The translations under genes and the position numbers were made by a program. Below the pieces are notes generated by a model that made no database searches, was not told the origin of the DNA, and saw only the letters and a program-made list of their open reading frames with translations. Shown here piece after piece: positions 52,483 through 61,936 of a stretch of 64,000 bases of DNA. Every line of letters starts with the position of its first letter. Within the stretch, counting starts at the first letter, position 1. Source of the stretch: Spirosoma spitsbergense DSM 19989 (GTDB lineage Bacteria; Bacteroidota; Bacteroidia; Cytophagales; Spirosomataceae); contig NZ_KB893455.1 of NCBI RefSeq assembly GCF_000374085.1, forward strand, positions 1-64,000, in the 5' to 3' direction.

Positions 52483-52660
52483 GATGCTAAAATTCTTTTC
52501 TGGGGCAAAAGTAACCGGTCCTTCGCATTTCTATTGTTGTGTACCCATCCGTTGAAGACACCATTTACACTAGTTCGGTGAAAATGGGAGTATGGAAAAG
52601 GCATGGTAGTTTTGGTACTTCGACTTCCTGAACCAACCATGCCCTGAGTGAAGCCTTTGC

Positions 52661-52965
52661 ATCGCTGGCTATAATAGTAGCCACTATACCCATACAGCCT
52701 TTCATCGGGATGTAGCGCTGACACCGGGTCCTCAGGAACGCCGGGATAAAGACATTGATTTAGTCGATCACTACGCGTAAGGATTGCATTAGCCTTCTGA
52801 TGAACTGCTGACTATCAGTAATTATTCAGCTATTGATGCCTATTTTGGTAAGAAAAGTTTTGTTGACCGCATCACCACCCCAGCCTGCATCTGGAGATTA
52901 TTTGTCTGTTGCGTCAGGAAGCTAATCTACAAGTTACCAATTTGTACTACCTTGAGCAAAAATAA
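52661..52965 (+). pseudogene. Decayed DDE transposase remnant
   Basis: The frame beginning near 52661 reads AFHRDVALTP then DIDLVDHYA, meets stops at 52778 and 52790, continues as SAIDAYFGKKSFVDRIT, and then shifts frame at about 52880 to read LHLEIICLLRQEANLQV before a stop at 52965. The pattern IDLVDHYA ... DAYFGKKSFVD ... LHxIxxLRxxANL matches the catalytic Asp and following helices of IS4/IS1634-like transposases. Two stops and one frameshift make it inactive. Upstream, 52483-52660 contains no gene. Confidence 0.65.
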
Positions 52966-52983
52966 CCTGATAATCAACTAAAT

Positions 52984-53340
52984 ATGGAACCAAAATTAGT
53001 TTCCGGGACTGGGGTAGAGACAAAATCAATTATGGAAGCAATCACGGAACACGGTTGGGCTATTAAAGGGTGGAAAATCCATTTCTTATTTTCAGAAAAA
53101 CAACTTCATCAAGTCAAAAAACTATCTGTAATTGACAGATGGTATGAAGATCCGATTGTAATAGATACTTGCTATGACAGACTTAGGACTTGCTTCAAAA
53201 GTATCCGTAAGTTTCACGCCACGTTTGGCATATTACCTCAAGTTGGAGACAGGTTATTCGATGAAGACTCGGGCCTAATTGTTCAGGAACGATCCATCGA
53301 CGGGGATCTAATGATTATTAGTTTTATACTCAGTATTTAA
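52984..53340 (+). CDS. Orphan 118-residue protein of unknown function
   Basis: This ORF lies between two dead transposases and is much more AT-rich than the neighbouring genes. The sequence contains KGWKIHFLFSEKQLHQVKKLSVIDRWYEDP, and the C-terminal part FGILPQVGDRLFDEDSGLIVQERSIDGDLMIISFIL with alternating strands. No signal peptide or membrane segment is seen. I do not recognise the family. It could be a cargo gene of the former element. ATG 52984 is used. Confidence 0.5.
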   Translation: MEPKLVSGTGVETKSIMEAITEHGWAIKGWKIHFLFSEKQLHQVKKLSVIDRWYEDPIVIDTCYDRLRTCFKSIRKFHATFGILPQVGDRLFDEDSGLIVQERSIDGDLMIISFILSI

Positions 53341-53394
53341 CTGAAAAGACGTTTCCAAAGGCTTCTCTTTCCTTGTTCAGCTATTCGATCCGGC

Positions 53395-53603
53395 CCAAAG
53401 TCTTATTTTTGGCCGACTTTCAGAACCGGCGCTGGTGTATCACCAGGATTTCCAAACTCGGGCTATGGCTAAACAAGCTGTGTTTGACTATGTTGAGATT
53501 TGCCGGGCCAACGGTGCAGTACAATTGCCAGCGAACGCATTCCACGTTAGATTATCTTTCCCCTTTTGACTATTACAATGGGCAATTCCAACCTGTTGCT
53601 TGA
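53395..53603 (+). pseudogene. Decayed IS3-family transposase (OrfB C-terminus)
   Basis: From 53432 the frame reads LVYHQDFQTRAMAKQAVFDYVE, the typical sequence near the C-terminus of IS3-family OrfB. After a frameshift near 53500 the frame ending at 53603 reads QRTHSTLDYLSPFDYYNGQ, the family's final motif. The N-terminal two thirds are missing. The segment is a remnant with at least one frameshift. Confidence 0.75.
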
Positions 53604-53664
53604 CTATTTGGCCAGTCTTTTGTTGCAAGTCCAATTTACAGACAATGATTTTCACTAGACACAA

Positions 53665-53697
53665 AAAAGCCGTTTTCCGGGCGAAAAAACGGCTTTT
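53665..53697 (-). terminator. Terminator of the small lipoprotein gene
   Basis: AAAAGCCGTTTT (53665-53676) and AAAACGGCTTTT (53686-53697) form a 12-bp perfect stem with a 9-nt loop and flanking A/T runs. It ends the gene at 53711-53902, and works in both directions. Confidence 0.85.
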
Positions 53698-53710
53698 GAG
53701 CATAAGAACG

Positions 53711-53902
53711 TTACGAACTGCGGCCACCGCCGAACAACTTCGAAATAATCCAGATGATAATACCAATAACGACAATAACACCGATGATACCGGTGTAGGC
53801 ACCAGCTTTGAAAATACTGCCGATGGCTTCACAACTGGTTAGAAATAGGGTTAAAAATAGGGCCACAACGGCCATTGGAAAGAAACGGGACAGGGTTTTC
53901 AT
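53711..53902 (-). CDS. Small membrane lipoprotein
   Basis: The 63-residue peptide has a lipoprotein signal (VVALFLTLFLTSC, Cys24), then a second hydrophobic helix (AYTGIIGVIVVIGIIIWIISKLFG) and a Gly/Arg/Ser tail, FGGGRSS. Proteins of this form are often found as single genes in Bacteroidota. Function is unknown. The gene has its own terminator, which supports it being real. Confidence 0.72.
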   Translation of the reverse strand: MKTLSRFFPMAVVALFLTLFLTSCEAIGSIFKAGAYTGIIGVIVVIGIIIWIISKLFGGGRSS

Positions 53903-53998
53903 ACTCCTTGACTAGGTTTTGTGTAGTTGAGATCCGGTCGACCTTCGGCGGATTTCACAATAAACCAGCACACAAACAGTTTGTTTGTCGAATACCCC

Positions 53999-56248
53999 TT
54001 AAAGATTCCACCAGTACGTCCACTTCAACACCAGTGCCCGGTTTTTGACCGAGAAGAAACCTGGCACATCCTGCCCAATCTGCGCTGAGTTGGGCAGGTA
54101 ATTATCCGTATAGACCAGAAAAAAATCAGATGCGGGCTTGTAGCGCCACTGCACACGCGCATTCACGTTCATGTTTTTTTGCTGCTCGTTGTACTGCACA
54201 AACGTAGTGAGGTAGAGGGTATTGGTTACTGTTAGATCGAACCGGGGCCCAACCAGCCAGAACGTAGTATGGCCCCAGGGCTGGGGTAGCCGAATATCGT
54301 TATAACTGGCACTAGCCGCCAGACTCACGTAGGGCTGAAACCGGTAGCCCAGGTCGGCCGTGAGATTCAGGCGGGTGCCGTTGGCATAGTACCCGCCGTA
54401 GCGCGATGAAAATCCATAGGTAAACAAACTCTGCGGTTTGGAGTCAAATTCCGTTCCCCAGGCTGTCCAGTTATTTTCCACACCCGTGGCCAGCGTTTCC
54501 CGACCGGTGTTCGTTGGATCGAAAGGTTGCAGGAGCCGTACATAATCCGTAGCTACCCAGGCCTGAAGGACGCTCTTACTTCGGAAGGTAACGGTGTAAT
54601 TCAGCAGACTTTCGTTATCACTCTGCCGCCCGGCCGGGTCGAAAAAGTAGGTTGAATTAAGCGTTGGCCCGTGACTCAGGATTCCGCTGCCCGTTGGTAA
54701 AAACGTGTAGCCCAGAGTGCCCAGCACCCGCTCGTAGCCCCGGCGCGGTACGTAACCCGCTTCGGCGGTATAATTTTCCCCTACGGATTCTATCTGCCCG
54801 CTGATGAGCCATTTCCGGCTGAAATATTGCAGGTTGGCGGCATACACCGCACTGGCCCCGCTGCCTGTGGCAGAGCTGGCTTCCTGCCCCGGATTGAGCG
54901 GTTGCGTGGGACTGAACGACTGGACATACATGGCTTTACCCGTCCATAAATTATTGGCCGAAGCCAGGTTATATTCAACACCGAGGTTCCGGTTATAGTG
55001 AGAGTAAAGCGTTTTGTTACTAACCGATTCGTAGCCCATTGACTCTTTATTGACAAACATGATCCCAATATTGGACCGGGCAAACACGCGCCGTTGCAGG
55101 GCCATAACGGCAAAATTCTGAGCGGGTAATCCTGTTTCGCTAACGCCCCCGGTCTGCATATCCATGATGCCAATACGCCAGTCTTTATTGAGTTTACCAC
55201 TCAGCCGGGCGCCAAACCGAATGGGTACACCGCCCAACCCAATCCTGCGACTGAAAAACGGCCGAATGGTGGCATACCCGAAGTTGGTAAACTGATCGCC
55301 GTTTTCCAGAAAAAACTGGCGTTTTTCGGGGAAGAAGAGTTCGTATCGATCCAGGTTGGTTACCTGCTGGTCAACATCCACCTGCGAGAAATCAGGATTG
55401 ACCGTCAGGTCCAGATTTAGGGATGACGTAACGGCTACTTTAGCATCCAGGCCCGCATTAAATCTCCCTTTTGTATCAATATTGTTCTGGTAATCGCGGG
55501 TCAGGCCGCTCAGGGCGTAAGGAATCAACGAAATATTGGGTCCCGGCTGCGGTGGGGGCTGGTCCCAGATCAACACCCCGGTCAGGGCCAGTGAGGCCGT
55601 TGGAAATTGCCGCTGAATGGGTGTCCACGACGACTTTTCGGTTGTTTTGAGGTCCAGTCGGCTGAAATTGATTCCCCAGCGCGATATTCCCTTCTTGTAC
55701 CGGATCGTTTTGAAGGGAATAGCCATTTCCAGCACGTAGCGATCGCTGTAGTTCTTCACGACCGATGTCCATTTGTTATCCCAGCTAAGGTTAGCTTTTC
55801 CGCCTTCATACAGTAACCCATCCCACTGCGCGCCGGCGGCATTGGTCCCAAAGGTGAACCCGTTGGTCTGGTCATCGAAGGTGTCCATAAAGAAGATGAA
55901 GTTGTCATTCTTGCTGAAACTCCAGTCGCGCCGGAGCGACTCGACAATGTATGGCCCGGGCACATCGCCCAGAAAACAGACGGCACTCAGGTACACGTTA
56001 TGCTCATCGTAGGTCATCCGCACATCGGTTCGCACCTTAGCGCGGCTGGTATCCATGGGCAATACCATCCAGAAATCAGAGGCTACTTCGGCGGCTTGCC
56101 AGGCGGGTTCGTCAACGGAACCATCAAGGACAACCGGGGAGGTAGCACGGCTGATGTGGAGTTGATAAGATTCATTTTTTTTCTGCGCCAGCAGGCTACT
56201 ATGGCTCAGCAATAGATAAGCAAATAAGAACGAAACGGGGAGTTTCAC
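53999..56248 (-). CDS. DUF5916 outer-membrane protein with N-terminal CBM9-like domain
   Basis: The start is a GTG at 56248, followed by a good signal peptide (MKLPVSFLFAYLLLSHSSLLAQ); no in-frame ATG is better. The 749-residue protein has a CBM9-like sugar-binding domain (residues 30-220: VVLDGSVDEPAWQAAEVASDF, FTFGTNAAGAQWDGLLYEGG). The DUF5916 barrel region follows (DLTVNPDFSQVDVDQQVTNLDRYELFFPEKRQFFLENG), ending LKWTYWWNL, a beta-strand outer-membrane signal. These proteins are predicted outer-membrane barrels whose CBM9-like part may bind a glycan. It is alone here. Confidence 0.87.
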   Translation of the reverse strand: MKLPVSFLFAYLLLSHSSLLAQKKNESYQLHISRATSPVVLDGSVDEPAWQAAEVASDFWMVLPMDTSRAKVRTDVRMTYDEHNVYLSAVCFLGDVPGPYIVESLRRDWSFSKNDNFIFFMDTFDDQTNGFTFGTNAAGAQWDGLLYEGGKANLSWDNKWTSVVKNYSDRYVLEMAIPFKTIRYKKGISRWGINFSRLDLKTTEKSSWTPIQRQFPTASLALTGVLIWDQPPPQPGPNISLIPYALSGLTRDYQNNIDTKGRFNAGLDAKVAVTSSLNLDLTVNPDFSQVDVDQQVTNLDRYELFFPEKRQFFLENGDQFTNFGYATIRPFFSRRIGLGGVPIRFGARLSGKLNKDWRIGIMDMQTGGVSETGLPAQNFAVMALQRRVFARSNIGIMFVNKESMGYESVSNKTLYSHYNRNLGVEYNLASANNLWTGKAMYVQSFSPTQPLNPGQEASSATGSGASAVYAANLQYFSRKWLISGQIESVGENYTAEAGYVPRRGYERVLGTLGYTFLPTGSGILSHGPTLNSTYFFDPAGRQSDNESLLNYTVTFRSKSVLQAWVATDYVRLLQPFDPTNTGRETLATGVENNWTAWGTEFDSKPQSLFTYGFSSRYGGYYANGTRLNLTADLGYRFQPYVSLAASASYNDIRLPQPWGHTTFWLVGPRFDLTVTNTLYLTTFVQYNEQQKNMNVNARVQWRYKPASDFFLVYTDNYLPNSAQIGQDVPGFFSVKNRALVLKWTYWWNL

Positions 56249-56582
56249 CAGGCGAAGTCTTTTTAAACGTACAATTAGTAAAGTAAAGATAATGCCGATT
56301 TACCCCATTGTAGTAGAAAGATGCCACAGTTAGTCGGCTAAAGAACCCTTATGCCTTCGGGAAAGACGGATAGCTGGCACCTGAACCAACACTTCTGGCT
56401 TCTGCAGACGTCCTGCTATTGCAATCGAACAGGGATTGATCCTGCGCCTGTTCTTACCGAATAATAAACCTTTTGGGGCATTGGGGCTATCCCGGACCAG
56501 TACTACGTACGATTGAGCGTACGGTAGAGCAGTTTTCAGAAATTCAGGCTAGTATCGCTGCTAGATACAACTCATCTTACCC
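56249..56582. other. 334-bp divergent gap
   Basis: The region separates the DUF5916 gene and the GH13 gene. I see no gene, terminator or clear promoter box; AT-rich stretches near 56270-56300 may hold the minus-strand promoter. Confidence 0.4.
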
Positions 56583-58463
56583 ATGCCTACTTCCGTTAGC
56601 AGTTCAGCCGTACGAACCGTTCTGGCCAATGCGTCTATCCCACAACGCCGAGACGTATCCATTGGCAATCAATCGATTACCATAAACACGCCCTTTCCCT
56701 CACCGCCCGACTGGCGCGATGTCTGGATTTACTTCCTGCTCATCGACCGGTTCAATAATCCGCTGGCCCCACCCCACCGCCTGCCTTTTGATAGTGAACA
56801 GGGCACTTTTCAGGGAGGCACGTTCAATGGTGTTCGCGAACAACTGGACTACCTTCAGCAACTGGGCGTAGGGGCTATCTGGCTATCGCCGGTGATAAAA
56901 AACTGCCAGTACGAGGATACGACCTATCATGGCTACGGCTTTCAGGACTTTTTGCAGATTGACCCCCGGTTTGCTTCCGATCCGGTCGCGGCCCGGCAGA
57001 ATCCCCAACTGGTAGAAGACGAACTACGCGCCCTGGTCGATGCGGCCCACGCTCACAACATATACGTGATTTTCGATATTGTTCTGAACCACGCCGGTAA
57101 CGTTTTTGGCTATGACCTGCCGGGAAATCATAACTCCGCCGAAGCGCCGGGGCGGAATGACGTTTACCCGATCCGCTGGCACGATGCTCAGGGGCAACCG
57201 GATTTTGCGAATTTTACCGGCGTTGGCGTTGTTGCCGATGATGCAGCCATCTGGCCGGTCGAGCTACAGCGTAATGAACTGTTTCGGCGGAAGGGCCGGG
57301 GCGCGGAAGACGGGGGTGATTTTAGCTCACTCAAAGAACTGGTGACGGATTTCAGCGAGTCAACGCCCTTTAACCGGGCCTTTCCCGTGCGTACTACCCT
57401 GATTCTTGCCTACCAGTACCTGATTGCGAAGTACGACATCGACGGTTTTCGAATTGATACGCTGAAGTTTATCGAGGCTGAGTTTGCCCGCATTTTTGCC
57501 AATGCCATGCGGGAATTTTCGTTGAGCATTGGTAAGAGAAACTTCTTTACGTATGGTGAAGTCTTCGACGAGGAAGAAAAGATCAATCAGTTTATCGGCC
57601 GCGCCACGAACCTGACCGACGAACCGATTGGGGTGGATGCGGCCCTTGACTTCCCGCTCTATTTCCGGCTCCCGGCCGTAGCGAAGGGACTGGCCGCTCC
57701 ATCCGTGCTAAAAGATATGTTTCTGCATCGCAAGGTGGTGGAAAGCAACATCCTGAGTACGCACGGCGATGCCACTAACTTTTTCGTGACCTTTCTGGAT
57801 AATCACGATATGCGGCAACGCTTTTATTACCGTAATCCTGCTGATCCTGCCCGGTTCGACCGGCAATTAACCCTGGGAATCGCCTGCCTGTTTGGGTTAC
57901 AGGGTATTCCGTGTCTGTACTACGGAACGGAGCAGGGCCTGCATGGCAATGGTAGTAGTGATGCCGCCGTACGGGAAGCGCTCTGGGGCAACGGGGCAAA
58001 TGCCTTTGATCCCACGCATCCCTTTTTCGTAGCCATCCGGCAGCTGAGTCGGGTACGGGCCGAACAACCGGCCCTGCGGTATGGCCGACAGTATTTTCGT
58101 CCTCTTTCGGGCGATGGAGTGAATTTTGGCATTTCGCCGTTCAGTCCGGGCGTCATTGCCTTTTCGCGAATTCTACATGACCAGGAAGTATTGATTGTGG
58201 CCAATACGCAAACTACGGGAAGCTTTGACGGGGATGTTATTGTGGATGCCATACTAAACGCGGACCAAACAGCGTACAGCCTTTTATACAGTAATCACCC
58301 CCAGTCCAAGGCACCGGGGGTTGTCTCGACCAAAAACGCGGGTACGGTTCAAATCCACGACGAGCAGAACCGCGTTACCCAGGGGCCAGTCCGTGTGCTG
58401 CGGGTACAACTGCACCCCATGGAAGTGCAGCTTCTGCGGGCCACTCCCCTACCTATTCACTGA
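56583..58463 (+). CDS. GH13 alpha-amylase family enzyme, probably cytoplasmic
   Basis: GH13 enzymes act on alpha-glucans. The 626-residue protein has no signal peptide; DVWIYFLLIDRFNNP starts the barrel. Barrel motifs are IFDIVLNHAGN (region I), DGFRIDTLK with nucleophile Asp292 (region II), YGEVFD with acid/base Glu326 (region III) and FLDNHD with Asp409 (region IV). The C-terminal domain (about 510-620) is a beta sandwich. It is most like cytoplasmic alpha-amylase or maltodextrin-active enzymes; exact activity is unclear. The gene has no neighbours of the same pathway. Confidence 0.9.
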   Translation: MPTSVSSSAVRTVLANASIPQRRDVSIGNQSITINTPFPSPPDWRDVWIYFLLIDRFNNPLAPPHRLPFDSEQGTFQGGTFNGVREQLDYLQQLGVGAIWLSPVIKNCQYEDTTYHGYGFQDFLQIDPRFASDPVAARQNPQLVEDELRALVDAAHAHNIYVIFDIVLNHAGNVFGYDLPGNHNSAEAPGRNDVYPIRWHDAQGQPDFANFTGVGVVADDAAIWPVELQRNELFRRKGRGAEDGGDFSSLKELVTDFSESTPFNRAFPVRTTLILAYQYLIAKYDIDGFRIDTLKFIEAEFARIFANAMREFSLSIGKRNFFTYGEVFDEEEKINQFIGRATNLTDEPIGVDAALDFPLYFRLPAVAKGLAAPSVLKDMFLHRKVVESNILSTHGDATNFFVTFLDNHDMRQRFYYRNPADPARFDRQLTLGIACLFGLQGIPCLYYGTEQGLHGNGSSDAAVREALWGNGANAFDPTHPFFVAIRQLSRVRAEQPALRYGRQYFRPLSGDGVNFGISPFSPGVIAFSRILHDQEVLIVANTQTTGSFDGDVIVDAILNADQTAYSLLYSNHPQSKAPGVVSTKNAGTVQIHDEQNRVTQGPVRVLRVQLHPMEVQLLRATPLPIH

Positions 58464-58557
58464 TAAGCATACGGTTATCCTCTGCTCGTAGTGTAGCGTA
58501 CCGGGTTACTTACCGTTCGGAGATACAGCAACACTTTTGGGGCTTTATATACGGAGT

Positions 58558-58791
58558 TTAAACCGCCAGATAAGGCAGGTAGGGCTCTAATTTCGCCGTG
58601 TCCCGGAAGGCAGTCACCTGATGCAGCTTGCTGTTGTAGGCATCGTAGCGCAGTTCGACGTAGAAATCGCGGAGGTTGTAGAGCAGGAAGATATTTTCCT
58701 CTTCGTACCGATTGGCGAGAATGTCACCCGTAAAGTACAGAGTGTCGAGTTGTTGGTTGGCGGGGAGTTTGGAAAAATCAGCGGGTTGCAT
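58558..58791 (-). CDS. Small conserved protein
   Basis: ATG 58791 gives 77 residues: MQPADFSKLPANQQLDTLYF, then NRYEEENIFLLYNLRDFYVELRYDAYNSKLHQVTAF. It is soluble, with alternating strands and an acidic-aromatic character. An upstream ATG at 58842 would add 17 residues of poor quality. The family is unknown to me. Confidence 0.6.
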   Translation of the reverse strand: MQPADFSKLPANQQLDTLYFTGDILANRYEEENIFLLYNLRDFYVELRYDAYNSKLHQVTAFRDTAKLEPYLPYLAV

Positions 58792-58926
58792 GGGCAGCGG
58801 GGGTTGACAGGCGAAATAAGCAAAAGCGAAGCAGTTCACCAAATGAACCGCCCCGCTCTATATACTATACCAAAAACAGCCCTATCGTATAGGTAAAACA
58901 GTCCAGTGCGCCTTACGGAAAATATC

Positions 58927-59568
58927 CTATTTCTGCCCTATGATAATCATGCTTTTCCAGAGGTACTTTATTCGACCAACGCCCTTAAAATCAATAATTT
59001 CATAATTGGTATTAACAAAAAGCTGACCAAGTGAGGCCCGGCACCAGAACTTGATGTGACCGCCGTGCCAAAGGGGCATATGGTGACCGTCCCATTTACC
59101 CAAAATAGCCAGCAACAGGTTTTTCCCGTAGCCATGGTAGGGCGTGGAAACCAATAGAAGCCCTTTTTTATCAAGTACAGCGGCTGCATATTCCATCAGC
59201 AGGTGGGGGGCGAAGAGGTGTTCAATCACTTCGGTCGAAATAACCATGTCAAAGAGCCATTCTTCTTTTGTGAGGGTAGCGGGGTCATGTTGAACACCGT
59301 ACGGGTAAAAGTTGATGCCAGGAAAATTTTGCCGGGCGATCGCAACTCCACCCTGGTCAAAGTCCATACCAACTACAGAATAACCGACTTGCCTGAGCTG
59401 TTCACACAAGATTCCGTTGCCACAGCCTATATCAAGAATTCGTTTGGGCTTAAATGGCGCTATCATGGAAAGCACTCTGGGATTCAAATAACTACTGGAG
59501 CCAGGATCTTCAGTACTCCAGCCGTAATCCGTAACATCGGACTCAGAACGGAAATTGGTTGCGTTCAT
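58927..59568 (-). CDS. SAM-dependent methyltransferase
   Basis: ATG 59568 gives 213 residues; ATG 59694 adds 42 residues that look non-coding (Lys/Ser-rich). The class I methyltransferase core is present: ILDIGCGNG at 44-52 (SAM binding), GMDFDQGGVAIARQNF with the acidic residue after strand 2, and FDMVISTEVIEHLFAPHLL, then LLVSTPYHGYGKNLLLA, typical of ubiquinone- or lipid-type methyltransferases. Later residues (GHHMPLWHGGHIKFW) may contact the substrate. Target unknown. Confidence 0.85.
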   Translation of the reverse strand: MNATNFRSESDVTDYGWSTEDPGSSSYLNPRVLSMIAPFKPKRILDIGCGNGILCEQLRQVGYSVVGMDFDQGGVAIARQNFPGINFYPYGVQHDPATLTKEEWLFDMVISTEVIEHLFAPHLLMEYAAAVLDKKGLLLVSTPYHGYGKNLLLAILGKWDGHHMPLWHGGHIKFWCRASLGQLFVNTNYEIIDFKGVGRIKYLWKSMIIIGQK

Positions 59569-59764
59569 GGGCTTACAAGAGGGTATGGTGGTGACACGGA
59601 AAAGAGAACAACGTTTGGATATCGTTTTCTCAGACGGTATGTGAATATAAGCTTTTTTTTTGCCAGTGATGTTTATTTCATTACCAACGGTCACCTAACC
59701 AACCCTATTTTTAGCGATAGGTAAATACGACCGGAAAAATACACCTTCTAGTAAGAAAAGGAGG

Positions 59765-60877
59765 TCAGCCAATCTTCACTTCCCGGCCCGATTTAGCGGC
59801 CGCATAGATGGCTTCCACAATTTTGATGTCGCGCAGTCCCTCTTCACCGGGTACCAGCATCGGCTTTTTGTTCATGATGGCTAAAGCGTCATCGTCCATC
59901 TGCATAACCTGCTCCATGGGCACTTCGTACGGGTGATTGATGATGCCACCGTTGCTCCACACCCCTTTTACCCCGTTGTAGGCCGAATAAGGCTCCATAA
60001 AAAGGGTGCCCTTACTGCCGGTTACGTGCAGGTAGTTCATGTTCATACCATAGCTGCTCTGGATGGAGGCCCGCGCTCCGCTCGGGAAAATGAACTGAGC
60101 CATGGAGGTTTCGTCCAGCCCGTTTTTATACACGTCGGGTCGGGTGGTATACTGCTGGGCGGTTACGGCAATGGGTTCCTCGCCCGTAGCCAGCCGTGCA
60201 CCCTGTATGGCGTACACGCCCATGTCGTACATGACGCCCCCGCCCATCTCTTTCTTCTGTTTCCAGTGGTCAGTACGGGCGTCGTAGTAAGCGGCTGCGC
60301 AATTGACCATCAGCACCTTACCGATTTTTCCGTCGCGTAGCCCCTTCACATACTCCTGCGTGTTGGGTTCATGGTGAAGCCGGTAGCCAATGGCCAGCGA
60401 CACCTTATTTTTGGCGCAGGTATCAATCATGTTCTGGCATTCCTTGGCCGTTACGGCCATCGGCTTTTCGCACCAGACGTGCTTACCCGCTTTGGCTGCC
60501 CGCACCACGTACTCCTCATGCATGGATGGGGGCAGCACCACATACACGACGTCGATATCCGGATTATTGGCAATCTGGTCGAACGTCTGGTAATTGTAAA
60601 TATTCTTATCGGGAATGTTGTACTGCTTCTTCCATGTCGAAGCCTTTTCGGGCGTGCCCGTCACGATACCGGCGAGGTAGCAGTTCGTTGTTTTTTGCAG
60701 GGCCGGAGCCAGCAGGTCGGTGCTGTAATAGCCTAGGCCAACGAGGGCCACCCCCAGTTTATCTTTGGCCGGGCCGCGGTCGGCCGGGCGAGTAGCTGAC
60801 CAGAGCACACTGGATGACAGGGTTGACGCTATACCGGTGAGGGCTGTTGTTTGCAGAAATGTTCTACGGGAAGTCAT
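59765..60877 (-). CDS. Gfo/Idh/MocA family oxidoreductase, Tat-exported
   Basis: ATG 60877 gives a 370-residue protein with a twin-arginine signal (MTSRRTFLQTTALTGIASTL) and is preferred to ATG 60916. The N-terminal Rossmann domain has GVALVGLGYYSTDLL for NAD(P); VYVVLPPSMHEEYVVRAAKAGKHVWCEKPMAV gives the catalytic Lys of EKP. The C-terminal domain has DMGVYAIQGARLATGEEP. Known relatives oxidise glucose or inositol-type substrates. The Tat-exported version is common in Bacteroidota that degrade glycans and often carries its cofactor out bound. It is divergent from aguB. Confidence 0.9.
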   Translation of the reverse strand: MTSRRTFLQTTALTGIASTLSSSVLWSATRPADRGPAKDKLGVALVGLGYYSTDLLAPALQKTTNCYLAGIVTGTPEKASTWKKQYNIPDKNIYNYQTFDQIANNPDIDVVYVVLPPSMHEEYVVRAAKAGKHVWCEKPMAVTAKECQNMIDTCAKNKVSLAIGYRLHHEPNTQEYVKGLRDGKIGKVLMVNCAAAYYDARTDHWKQKKEMGGGVMYDMGVYAIQGARLATGEEPIAVTAQQYTTRPDVYKNGLDETSMAQFIFPSGARASIQSSYGMNMNYLHVTGSKGTLFMEPYSAYNGVKGVWSNGGIINHPYEVPMEQVMQMDDDALAIMNKKPMLVPGEEGLRDIKIVEAIYAAAKSGREVKIG

Positions 60878-61044
60878 TGAGTTCTGTTTGAGCGTTAACA
60901 GTTGGCGGTTTGGCATCTGTTAACGGCCAAACTTCGCACTATCGACCTCAAACTACGGACTTATACGGATAAAATCAAAAACCGCTGCCGAACCCGCTCG
61001 CTACCCTTTTTGTTGATGATACGGTCTGTTCACGCAGAACCATC

Positions 61045-61052
61045 TATTTTTG
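61045..61052 (+). promoter_or_regulatory. -7 element four bases before aguB
   Basis: TATTTTTG is an exact match to TAnnTTTG and ends 4 bp before the aguB ATG at 61057. Transcription would begin at or next to the A of the ATG, giving a leaderless mRNA. No TTG is seen at 17-23 bp upstream. Confidence 0.45.
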
Positions 61053-61056
61053 CCCT

Positions 61057-61932
61057 ATGTCTAAAAAAGTCAATATCGGTTTAGTACAGATGAGTTGCCA
61101 GGCGGATGTGGAAGCCAATATCCAGAAAGCCATCGACGGTATTCGCGAAGCCGCGCAGAAAGGTGCTCAGATTGTTTGTTTGCAGGAACTATTCACCTCG
61201 CTCTATTTCTGCGACGTAGAGGATCACCACAATTTCAGTCTGGCCGAGGCTATTCCCGGCCCTACCACCAATCGCCTGGGCGAACTGGCGGGGGAGTTGG
61301 GCATTGTTATTGTGGCCTCCCTGTTTGAGAAGCGGGCGCAGGGACTTTACCACAACACAACGGCGGTACTGGATGCCGACGGTACGTACCTGGGTAAGTA
61401 CCGGAAGATGCATATACCCGACGATCCGGGCTATTACGAGAAATTTTACTTTACCCCCGGCGATCTGGGCTATAAGGTATTCGATACGAAGTTTGCCCGG
61501 ATTGGGGTACTCATTTGCTGGGACCAGTGGTATCCCGAAGCAGCCCGGATTACAGCGCTGATGGGGGCCGAAATCCTGGTTTACCCGACGGCTATTGGCT
61601 GGGATACCAAAGAACCCGATCCCACCCAGAATACGGAGCAGTACAACGCTTGGCAAACCATGCAGCGGAGCCACGCCATTGCCAACGGTGTTCACGTGGT
61701 GGCGGTGAACCGCGTAGGCCGCGAGGCCGATCAGCAATTCTGGGGCGGCTCGTTCGTTTCTAATCCATTCGGGTCGCTGTTGTATGTGGCTCCGCACGAC
61801 GAAGAACTAGTTCACGTGCAAACGGTCGATCTGGCCCTGTCCGAGAAGTACCGCACCACCTGGCCCTACTTCCGCGACCGGCGCATCGACTCCTACCAAC
61901 CCATCACCAAACGGTATATCGATCAGGAATGA
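61057..61932 (+). CDS. aguB: N-carbamoylputrescine amidase
   Basis: AguB hydrolyses N-carbamoylputrescine to putrescine, CO2 and ammonia in the agmatine route of polyamine synthesis. The 291-residue protein is the nitrilase-fold type, with catalytic Glu44 (CLQELF), Lys117 (YRKMHIPDD) and Cys154 (LICWDQWYPEAARI). Family motifs GYYEKFYFTPGD and YPTAIGWDTKEPD follow. The agmatine deiminase gene (aguA), usually adjacent, is not seen here. It may be leaderless. Confidence in the exact substrate is lower than in the family. Confidence 0.88.
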   Translation: MSKKVNIGLVQMSCQADVEANIQKAIDGIREAAQKGAQIVCLQELFTSLYFCDVEDHHNFSLAEAIPGPTTNRLGELAGELGIVIVASLFEKRAQGLYHNTTAVLDADGTYLGKYRKMHIPDDPGYYEKFYFTPGDLGYKVFDTKFARIGVLICWDQWYPEAARITALMGAEILVYPTAIGWDTKEPDPTQNTEQYNAWQTMQRSHAIANGVHVVAVNRVGREADQQFWGGSFVSNPFGSLLYVAPHDEELVHVQTVDLALSEKYRTTWPYFRDRRIDSYQPITKRYIDQE

Positions 61933-61936
61933 TGTT

